Assembly: GCA_001698425.1 (NCBI GenBank)
Contig: MBRE01000070.1
Span: 1-61,853, forward strand
Direction of reading: 5' to 3'
From: Oscillatoriales cyanobacterium USR001
GTDB lineage: Bacteria; Cyanobacteriota; Cyanobacteriia; Cyanobacteriales; Microcoleaceae
Length of the DNA stretch: 61,853 bases
Position numbers and translations under genes: made by a program. Below, piece by piece: positions 43,532 to 51,200 of this stretch. Positions within the stretch are counted from its first letter, which is position 1. Each line of letters opens with the position of its first letter. Under the pieces are notes generated by a model. The model was not told the DNA's origin and did not search any database. It was given only the letters and a program-made list of their open reading frames with translations.

Positions 43532-43915
43532 CTACTTCCCCTTCACCTTTCCCAACAATACCTTATAATCCTCTCTATCGGGATACAACTTCACCAACTT
43601 CTCTAAAGGCTCAACAGCCCCCTTCTGATTCCCCATCCGCATCCGCACATCCGCCAACCCCTCCAAAGCCGTCTGATTCTCCGATTCCCGCTGCAAAACC
43701 AACTGATAACCTCGTTCCTCTTCAGCTAATGACAAGACTTTAGCATTTTGAGTTGGAATAGGTTGCGGCCGATTTAAGCCCTCAATAAAAAGCTTACCAA
43801 CGGTAAAAGCCGTAGAACCCACAAAGGAAACTATTGACACGGAAATGAAAATCTGCTTAATCCGCAGACTACGCATTTCGCGAGCTTTATTGTATTTTTT
43901 TTCTATGCTTTCCAT
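43532..43915 (-). CDS. Membrane-anchored TPR protein (127 aa)
   Basis: 127 residues: a basic N-terminus, one membrane helix (about 22-44, IFISVSIVSFVGSTAFTVGKLF), and two tetratricopeptide-like repeats (about 65-125: YQLVLQRESENQTALEGLAD, GNQKGAVEPLEKLVKLYPDR). A short TPR protein of this form usually serves as a scaffold at the membrane. It lies 78 bp downstream of the double methyltransferase gene region but upstream in its own right, on the same strand. Confidence 0.75.
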   Translation of the reverse strand: MESIEKKYNKAREMRSLRIKQIFISVSIVSFVGSTAFTVGKLFIEGLNRPQPIPTQNAKVLSLAEEERGYQLVLQRESENQTALEGLADVRMRMGNQKGAVEPLEKLVKLYPDREDYKVLLGKVKGK

Positions 43916-44057
43916 TCACAATACCATGCGATCGCGACTAACTAGGCACCAACAAAGCACCTATCTCTATACTACCCAACTCCGAACCAAAAGCGATCGC
44001 GCCTCACCAATTTAAAACTTGACAGTTCCAGAAAATTCTTGACGGGCTGACAAGCAG

Positions 44058-44507
44058 CTACAGAATTGTCAAGTAAGTATCCACCGATTCAGAGGGTAAA
44101 ACCCTTAAAGTTTGGCGACCTAAGTCTGGTTCTAATCCAAGAGCTTCTAGGGGAATTACTCCGATTAAAGCATCTCGACCTCCCGGCAATTCCAAGCATT
44201 CAAAAGTGCCTTCTCGACCGCAAAGAAATATCTTAGCATCTTGAAAGATTCGTGCTTTGCTAAGTCCTGTGGCGATAGCGACATCGACTTCCTTGAGCAG
44301 TTCAAGACCGAGTTGTGCGATCGCAAAAGCAGGTAAGCATAAAGTAGTTGCACCAGTGTCTACCAAAACGTTATCTAGCGTGATGGAACGAACCCGTTCG
44401 GGGGAAATCAGCCCTTCGGCTGCTTTGGCTTCGTCAATACGATTTTTGACTGTCAGCGTTGTTAAAACTTTACCCATCAATTTATCGGAAGTTGTGTACA
44501 TTGGCAT
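44058..44507 (-). CDS. Retropepsin-like aspartyl protease family protein
   Basis: 149 residues. The active-site triad motif is VLVDTGATTLCLPAFAIAQL (DTG about residue 51), followed by the flap-like region and the hydrophobic-hydrophobic-Gly segment ALIGVIPLEALG. This fits a single-domain retropepsin-like fold that acts as a dimer. Many cyanobacterial members are of unknown substrate. AGAGGA lies about 8 nt before the ATG. Directly upstream sits a duplicate of the larE-tail/uma2-head DNA, which places a second copy of the uma2 promoter region in front of this gene. Confidence 0.78.
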   Translation of the reverse strand: MPMYTTSDKLMGKVLTTLTVKNRIDEAKAAEGLISPERVRSITLDNVLVDTGATTLCLPAFAIAQLGLELLKEVDVAIATGLSKARIFQDAKIFLCGREGTFECLELPGGRDALIGVIPLEALGLEPDLGRQTLRVLPSESVDTYLTIL

Positions 44508-44519
44508 TTATCCTCTGAG

Positions 44520-44552
44520 TTATACCATTCTGTCTTGTAATATTGCTGTCAT
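44520..44552 (-). CDS. 10-codon leader ORF left by duplication
   Basis: ATG to TAA reads MTAILQDRMV. The first eight codons are identical to the start of the Uma2 gene at 45207, because this DNA is the duplicate of that gene's head. It ends 13 nt before the protease start. It may be translated, but a function is doubtful. Confidence 0.4.
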   Translation of the reverse strand: MTAILQDRMV

Positions 44553-44593
44553 CGCGATCGCCCCTTATTTAACACTTATCTCTATAATATCAA
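44529..44593 (-). repeat. 65-bp perfect direct repeat, copy 1
   Basis: Identical base for base to 45184-45248. On the minus strand it carries the last codons of larE, the intergenic HIP1 site and the first eight codons of the Uma2 gene. Copies are 655 bp apart. Confidence 0.95.
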
Positions 44594-44622
44594 ACTCCGA
44601 CAAAAGCACTCACACTCTTCGA

Positions 44623-45207
44623 CTAAGAATCAGGCGCGATCGCACTATTAAATTCCCGAATCGCCTCAACATGATTAGCCATATTAACACACCTAACAAG
44701 CAAGTTAATATCAAGTTCTGGAAACAATTGAGAACTAACAATCTGTTCGTATCCTGACTCTCTTAACGCATACAAAGACAATTGGCTTTTTTCCCAAAAC
44801 CAAACTTCAGGAATTTTCAGACGTTTATAAGCCTCCAGCTTATCAATTCCCCCGCTAGTTACTACTACTTCGATCGCTAAATCTGGACGTTTTCTATTAG
44901 CACCCAATTCATAAGATTTATCTGCTTCACACTTTACCAATCCCGATTCATTTTCTAAAGTCAACGAACCCGTTGGAGTATAATCGACACCTGTTTTTAG
45001 CAAATAAGCTTCTAACAAAGCACCAATTCTCTCTTTCGCTGTTTCATGTTTTCTTCCAGGCATTTTCTGAATTTCCAGCACTCCATCTAAAAAGGATAAT
45101 CTAACACCTGGAATATCCAGTAATGGTTCTAAAGTTTTAAATTGCTCCCAACTTAAACCTGGAAATAGCAACGGCTCATCTAATCTGTCTTGTAATATTG
45201 CTGTCAT
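44623..45207 (-). CDS. Uma2 family endonuclease (DUF820)
   Basis: 194 residues. PD-(D/E)xK fold of the Uma2 family, abundant in cyanobacteria: SWEQFKTLEPLLDIPGVRLS, FLDGVLEIQKMPGRKHETAK, the acid cluster CEADKSYEL, RPDLAIEVVVTSGGIDKLEA and YKRLKIPEVWFWEKSQLSLY. Asp, Glu and Lys of the catalytic core all appear present. The biological role is unsettled; the genes occur in many copies and are often linked to mobile DNA. The ATG lies in the 65-bp direct repeat. Confidence 0.9.
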   Translation of the reverse strand: MTAILQDRLDEPLLFPGLSWEQFKTLEPLLDIPGVRLSFLDGVLEIQKMPGRKHETAKERIGALLEAYLLKTGVDYTPTGSLTLENESGLVKCEADKSYELGANRKRPDLAIEVVVTSGGIDKLEAYKRLKIPEVWFWEKSQLSLYALRESGYEQIVSSQLFPELDINLLVRCVNMANHVEAIREFNSAIAPDS

Positions 45208-45248
45208 CGCGATCGCCCCTTATTTAACACTTATCTCTATAATATCAA
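45184..45248 (-). repeat. 65-bp perfect direct repeat, copy 2 (original)
   Basis: It spans the end of larE (stop at 45237-45239) and the start of the Uma2 gene (ATG at 45207). Since both ends belong to intact genes here, this is the original and 44529-44593 the derived copy. Confidence 0.95.
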
Positions 45249-46043
45249 CACTTGATTCAATTTACCACTGCGATAACCCTCCAAATCTAGCGTCACATAA
45301 ACAAAACCAAACTCCTGAAACATTGCCACTATTTTCGGTAAATCTGCACTTAAAATAAACTCCTTAATTTCCTCAGCAGGTAACTCAATCCGCGCCGTAT
45401 CTCCCTGCGATCGCACCCGCAGATTTTTTAATCCCAATTGTCGTAAATACTTCTCACTACGCCCTACCCTTTGTAACTTCAAAACTGTAATTTCTTCACC
45501 ATAAGGAAAACGGGAACTTAAACAAGGTTGTGCAGGTTTATCCCACCAAGGTAAACCCAATTCCTGGGCTAATTGTCGCACCTCCAATTTAGTCACCCCA
45601 ACTTCCGCTAAAGGCGATCGCGCCCCCCTTTCTTTTGCTGCTTGAATTCCCGGACGATAATCTTTTAAATCATCGGCATTTACCCCATCTACCACATAAG
45701 GATAACCGCGCTGAATTGCTAAAGGTTTCAGGGTATCATGCAATTCACTTTTACAAAAGTAACACCGATTAACCGGGTTAGAAGTATAATTATGATTATC
45801 CATTTCCTGAGTTTCTACCTCTTCATGGAGAATCCCAATTGATCTTGCTTGAATGCGAGCATCTTCCAAATCTTCTGGCAATAAAGACGGGGAAACTGCT
45901 GTTATTGCTAAAGCGCGATCGCCCAATACATCAAAAGCTATCTTGGCAACTAATGTGCTGTCAATACCACCAGAATAAGCGATTAACGCCCGCTCCATCT
46001 GTGCAAACAGATTTTTTAGTTCTTGAAGTTTTTTTGTTAACAT
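45237..46043 (-). CDS. larE: LarE-type ATP-dependent sacrificial sulfur transferase
   Basis: 268 residues. PP-loop SGGIDSTLVAKIAFDVLGD, then CYFCKSELHDTLKPLA, VVDGVNADDLKDYRPGIQAA, and QPCLSSRFPYGEEI with the conserved sulfur-donor Cys. LarE gives its cysteine sulfur to pyridinium dicarboxylate on the way to the nickel-pincer cofactor of lactate racemase. LarB and LarC are not in the window, so it may act with distant partners or in another sulfuration. It lies 36 bp downstream of fraE on the same strand. Confidence 0.9.
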   Translation of the reverse strand: MLTKKLQELKNLFAQMERALIAYSGGIDSTLVAKIAFDVLGDRALAITAVSPSLLPEDLEDARIQARSIGILHEEVETQEMDNHNYTSNPVNRCYFCKSELHDTLKPLAIQRGYPYVVDGVNADDLKDYRPGIQAAKERGARSPLAEVGVTKLEVRQLAQELGLPWWDKPAQPCLSSRFPYGEEITVLKLQRVGRSEKYLRQLGLKNLRVRSQGDTARIELPAEEIKEFILSADLPKIVAMFQEFGFVYVTLDLEGYRSGKLNQVLIL

Positions 46044-46079
46044 AATTTAACTAAGTAATGCCCTTTCTATTATACTACT

Positions 46080-46853
46080 TTAAAACTCCCGTCGTGAAAA
46101 GACGGCAATTCCAATTGATAACAACAGCACTATATACACAAAACCATAGCTGGCATTAGTTATTAATGCGATTATATGAGGGACTTGACCATAAACGGCA
46201 TCATTTCTTAAATTTAGTCTGGCTAAATCTGGTAAAATGAAATAAATACCCATCATTAGTTGTTCAATAGTAGGGTTTTTTGTTAACCTTCCTAAAGCTA
46301 CTAAATCCCGCGTGGAGTGTCCCATTAAATAAACTCCAAATGTCAGCAAAGTTGCCAAAAGTGAACTGGTAAACACACCAAATAAAATTCCTACTGCCGT
46401 CAACAAAGATAACTCAATCCAGACAAAAATACTAGCTATTAACAAACTGCCTAATGGATAATTTATCTTAGCTAAACTCAGTATAGCAACATAAATAAAT
46501 GTCATTGCTGCTACCAAAAGAGCTAGTACAATGGATAAACCTATATGCTTCCCAACAATCAATTCTGAGCGAGAAATTGGTTTAGCGACTAAAACATAAA
46601 CAGTCCTCTTTTCAATTTCTTTATTAACCAGTCCCGTTGAGACAAAGGCTGTGACAATTAAGCCTAATACGGCAATAGTAGCAATGCCAATATCTAAGAT
46701 AATTTTTCTTTCTGTGGTGGCGGCTACTTCGGGAATAAATCTTACAGCCGCCCCCATTAATATAGCAAAAAAAACTAGAATATAAAGGATGCGATCGCGA
46801 ATCACTTCCCAAAATACATTGACGGCAATTGTGACTATTCTACGCAAATTCAT
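46080..46853 (-). CDS. fraE: ABC-2 type permease, FraE-like
   Basis: 257 residues and six membrane helices (about 20-38, 55-75, 100-125, 135-160, 170-190, 230-250). The pattern NVFWEVIRDRILYILVFFAI, FVSTGLVNKEIEKRTVYVLV and AKPISRSELIVGKHIGLSIV is typical of ABC-2 permeases. The gene overlaps the FraD-like gene by 4 bp (ATGA). In Anabaena the fraC-fraD-fraE operon is needed for filament integrity and for cell-cell exchange through septal junctions. FraE has the same length and position. No ATPase gene is adjacent. Confidence 0.85.
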   Translation of the reverse strand: MNLRRIVTIAVNVFWEVIRDRILYILVFFAILMGAAVRFIPEVAATTERKIILDIGIATIAVLGLIVTAFVSTGLVNKEIEKRTVYVLVAKPISRSELIVGKHIGLSIVLALLVAAMTFIYVAILSLAKINYPLGSLLIASIFVWIELSLLTAVGILFGVFTSSLLATLLTFGVYLMGHSTRDLVALGRLTKNPTIEQLMMGIYFILPDLARLNLRNDAVYGQVPHIIALITNASYGFVYIVLLLSIGIAVFSRREF

Positions 46854-47803
46854 ATTTGATTTTCTCCTTTAATTTTTCTGATTTTTCCACTACTATTATC
46901 CATCTTAATTGGTTGGCAAACAACAGTAGCACGATTTACCATTTTTGTCACCTCACAAAATTTACTCAGGGTATATCCTCCTGGTTTGTTACTAAGTCCG
47001 TGCCAGACAGCTAACAATCTTAGCTGATAACGTGACTGTCCTTGGATAATTTCAGTTTTTAGTTCCCATTTAGAGTTTTCTCTCAGGCTAGGAATCTTAT
47101 GAAATATTTCATTCCGCATCAAATATTGGTTTCTGCTCATAGCTATTAGCCATGCTTCTACTTTTTCCCAAGATTGATTACGAGTTTTAATATTTAGCTG
47201 TTGTTCCATTAATTTGATTATAAGCATACCTCTGGAATTAGTCAAGCTCGGTGGCTTTAAACTAATCACAAAACTGCTCTTACTAAAATCATTAGCTAGT
47301 ACGCTTGGATATTCATTTAGCCAACCTTGAATTATAAAATGAAAAGCTAACCAACAACTAATTAGCACATGAATCAGAATTATAATTAAAAATATTGGTC
47401 TAATTAACGGTGGAGTGGGTTCCAATTTAGCCCCAGAGTTGATGAATTTAATTATAACAGCAAGACATACTGAAATTATCGGCCAAAATATGACTGCTAG
47501 AGCTTGGCGATCGAAGGCTAACTTTCCCGATAAAAATATACTAATTAATCCTCCAATAATCCAAGGGCTAATACTAATTCCTCGGATTAAAAATGGTGGC
47601 TGATTGGTGCGCCAACCAACTCCTATTGTAAAAAATAGCCAGCTAAAATCACCCAAACTATGTTTAAGTCCTTGATTCTTGATTTCTAAGGCTGATATCA
47701 AGAAGAAAAATAGACTAATTAATAGCGGAGTTTTCCAGTGGAAAAACTGAGGAGGAAGTAGATATTTTTGTAAAAATGTATTGGCTTTTGTTAGAGTTTT
47801 CAT
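46850..47803 (-). CDS. fraD: Septal protein FraD-like (DUF5357)
   Basis: 317 residues: five membrane helices in the first about 175 residues (TPLLISLFFFLISALEI, FSWLFFTIGVGW, WIIGGLISIFLS, VIFWPIISVCLAVIIKFI, FLIIILIHVLISCWLAFHF), then a periplasmic domain (RGMLIIKLMEQQLNIKTRNQ, VEAWLIAMSRNQYLMRNEIF, YQLRLLAVWHGLSNKPGGYT). Topology and order before fraE fit FraD, the plug-complex component of septal junctions in filamentous cyanobacteria. FraC, normally in front, is not found; the region upstream is a direct repeat and the giant kinase gene. Confidence 0.83.
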   Translation of the reverse strand: MKTLTKANTFLQKYLLPPQFFHWKTPLLISLFFFLISALEIKNQGLKHSLGDFSWLFFTIGVGWRTNQPPFLIRGISISPWIIGGLISIFLSGKLAFDRQALAVIFWPIISVCLAVIIKFINSGAKLEPTPPLIRPIFLIIILIHVLISCWLAFHFIIQGWLNEYPSVLANDFSKSSFVISLKPPSLTNSRGMLIIKLMEQQLNIKTRNQSWEKVEAWLIAMSRNQYLMRNEIFHKIPSLRENSKWELKTEIIQGQSRYQLRLLAVWHGLSNKPGGYTLSKFCEVTKMVNRATVVCQPIKMDNSSGKIRKIKGENQI

Positions 47804-47958
47804 ATTGTGTTATTACTAAGAACCACGAAGACACCAAGACACAAAGAAAGCAGAAAATATATAGTATTTCTTCGTGTCTTTGTGTCTTTGTGGTTCCCTA
47901 AAAATCACCCCTTGTTAATTATCAGAATAACGAAGAATATCATCGATCGCTTGTCTTT
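47804..47958. repeat. About 155-bp direct repeat flanking the giant kinase gene, left copy
   Basis: It consists of TGTGTTATTACTAAG, a large palindrome (AACCACGAAGACACCAAGAC mirrored by GTGTCTTTGTGTCTTTGTGG) and the 3' end of a minus-strand frame ending in RQAIDDILRYSDN. The right copy at 53564-53730 matches it with few differences, in the same direction. Confidence 0.9.
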
Positions 47959-48103
47959 CCTCTCGATCGAGAAACTGTAAATTCACAATTCCTTGGTCAT
48001 CTACTAAGGATTGTAGGGCGCGATCGCAGGTAATAATAAGATTTCTCAGTTGTTGCCAAGCTGATAGGACAGATGCAGTTTGCATGGTATTTGTGAATCC
48101 CAA
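47915..48103 (-). CDS. Small protein with 3' end shared with the nucleotidyltransferase
   Basis: 62 residues. MQTASVLSAWQQLRNLIITC and DRALQSLVDDQGIVNLQFLD form a helical body; the C-terminus EERQAIDDILRYSDN equals, with one change, the end of the sugar nucleotidyltransferase encoded at 53687. The shared part lies in the long direct repeat. Small proteins like this occur in cyanobacteria, but it may also be a fused leftover of a duplication. The first ATG gives MGFTNTMQTA; the second, 6 codons on, is also possible. Confidence 0.5.
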   Translation of the reverse strand: MGFTNTMQTASVLSAWQQLRNLIITCDRALQSLVDDQGIVNLQFLDREERQAIDDILRYSDN

Positions 48104-48256
48104 TTATAGTTTACTGTTCAACGCGCTTAGAAAAAGGAGCCAACCCCGAATAATATTGTAATAAAATATTGTAATTACATCAAACTTGTAACCCATTATA
48201 TACTATAATCATCTTAAACCACTTTTTAAACGAATCTGAGAGGAGAACAACTGATA

Positions 48257-51200
48257 ATGATTAACATCAACGGCTACGAAATTCTCACTCAAATCTATGA
48301 AAGTAGCAACTCGACTGTTTATCGAGGCATCCGCCAAGACGATAACCAACCCGTAATCCTCAAATTCCTCAAAGAAGATTATCCCACACCCTCCGAACTT
48401 ACTCGCTATAAACAAGAATATGAAATTACTCGAAATCTCAATCTGGATGGAGTAATCAAAGCTTATGAATTAAAGCCCCATCAAATGACTTTCTGTATCA
48501 TCTTTGAGGATTTTGGCGCGTCATCTTTAAAACAGTTGATGAATGAGTGTAGGGAAGCAGGCACGCGAGCATTTACCCTAGAGGAATTTCTAAGCATTGC
48601 CATGAAAACTACCGAGATTTTAAGCAGTATTCATACAGCAAATATTATCCATAAAGATATTAACCCCGCCAACATTATCTTAAACCCAGAAACCGGGCAA
48701 CTCAAAATCATTGACTTTGGCATTTCCACTCAATTTAACCGCGAAAATCCCACTCTCAAAAATCCTAATGTATTAGAAGGAACATTAGCTTATATTTCCC
48801 CTGAGCAAACGGGAAGAATGAATCGTTCCCTCGATTATCGTACCGATTTTTATTCCCTGGGTGTCACCTTCTATGAATTACTCACAGGAAAATTACCTTT
48901 TGAAACCAATGATGCCCTAGAATTAGTACATTGTCATATTGCTAAAGTACCTCCGTCTCCCCATCAAATTAATCCAGAAATACCTAAAGCTATCTCTGAT
49001 ATCGTAATGAAACTGATGGCAAAAACTGCTGAGGAGCGATATCAAAGTGCCTTTGGAATTAGAAATGATTTAGCCGAATGTTGGCAACAGTTAGAAACTA
49101 CAGGAAATATATTAGATTTCCCCTTGGGAACCCAAGACATTTCCGAACATTTTCAAATACCACAAAAACTCTATGGAAGAGAGGCAGAAGTAGAAGCACT
49201 ATTAACAGCATTTGAACGAGTAGCTAACCCCCCAAAATCGGGACTAGGAGGGGTTGAAATGATGCTAGTTGCGGGTTATTCTGGCATTGGTAAATCATCC
49301 CTAGTGGCGGAAATTCACAAACCAAATACCCGACTCCGGGGCTATTTTACCGAGGGGAAATTTGACCAATTTCAAAGGAGTATTCCTTACTCGGCTGTAG
49401 TCAATGCCTTTAAAGGATTAGTCCGACAATTATTAACAGAAAGTGAAGCCCAATTGCAGGAATGGCGAGAAAAACTAAGTCATGCTTTTGGGATCAATGG
49501 TCAAGTAATTATTGATGTAATTCCCGAAGTAGAACTAATTGTTGGTCAACAGCCACCCGTGACAGAATTAGGAGCCAGTGAATCACAAAATCGCTTTAAT
49601 ATTGTCTTTGGTAACTTCATCCGTGCCTTTTGCACAAAAGAGCATCCCTTAGTCATATTTCTGGATGATTTACAGTGGGCAGACTCCGCTACACTCAAGT
49701 TAATTGAACTGATGATGACCGATACAGATATGCAATATCTGTTTTTAATTGGAGCCTATCGAGATAATGAAGTTAGCCCTAGTCATCCTTTAATAATGAC
49801 ACTAGATGGATTAGTAAAAGAAGGAGCAACTATTAATTATATTACTTTATCACCTTTAGCATTAGAAAATATTAGCCAACTTCTGGCAGATACATTATAT
49901 TGTGACAAAGATTCAGTGAAACCTTTAGCCGAATTATTGATGAGGAAAACCGGAGGAAATCCCTTCTTTGTTAATCAATTTCTGAAGACGCTGCACGCAG
50001 AAAACTTGATTAAATTTGATTTACAGCAACATATTTGGCAGTGGAATATTGCCCAAATTGAGGCACAAAATATTACGGACAATGTAGTAGAATTGATGAT
50101 CGGAAAGTTGAAGAAACTGCCGGAACTCACTCAGGATGTTTTACGTTTAGCCTCTTGTATTGGGGCATCTTTTTCTTTAAGCACTCTAACTATTGTGAGT
50201 GAAAAATCGAAAGAGTTAGTGTTTGCTGACTTAGTTGTGGCAGTTCAGACCGGATTTATTTTACCGACATCAGAGTTAGATGAAAACTTATTAATTCAAG
50301 ATTATCAATTTCTCCATGACCGAGTACAACAAGCAGCATATACAATGATTCCTGAATTAGAAAAACAGGAAATTCATTTAAAAATCGGCAACCACCTATT
50401 AGAAAAATTGTCTGAACAACAGAGAGAAGAAAAAATATTTGAGATTGTCAATAATCTGAATTTTAGTAGGGAGTTAATTAGCACTCAATCAGACAAAGAT
50501 GAACTGGCTAAATTGAATCTTATAGCAGGTAAAAAAGCCAAAGCAGCTACAGCTTATAATGCGGCATTTCAATACTTAAATGTGGGGATTAAACTCTTAA
50601 GTGCAGATAGTTGGCAAAATCAGTATGACCTCACTCTATCCTTGTACTCAGAAGCAGTAGAAACCTCATATCTTAATGGCAATTATGAGGAGATGGAAAA
50701 ATTTGCAGAAGTTGTGCTTAAACAGGCTAAAACTCTGCTGGAAAAAGTGAAAATTTATGAGGTGAAAATGCAAACCAGTATGGCGAAAGTCCAACAACTG
50801 GAAGCTCTAAAAATTGGGTTAGAAGTGCTAAATTTAATGGGAATTAGTTTGCCTAAATCTCCGACACAGTTAGACATTCAGCAAGCACTTTTAAATACAA
50901 ATAATTATTTACAGGGGAAAACTATAGATGATTTACTGAATTTGCCTTTAATGACAGATGCAGATCAATTAGTAACTATGGGGGTTTTACGCAGCACAAT
51001 TCCTCCTACTTATCAAGCAGCACCTGCATTGTTTCCGTTAATTGTATTATCAATGGTTAATCTATCGATTCAATACGGAAATTCTATGCTTTCTCCCTTT
51101 GGTTATATTTGTTATGCAGTAATTTTACACGGGGTATTATTGGAGATTAATTCTGCTTATGAATTTGGCAATTTAGCTTTAATGTTAGTAGATCAATTAA

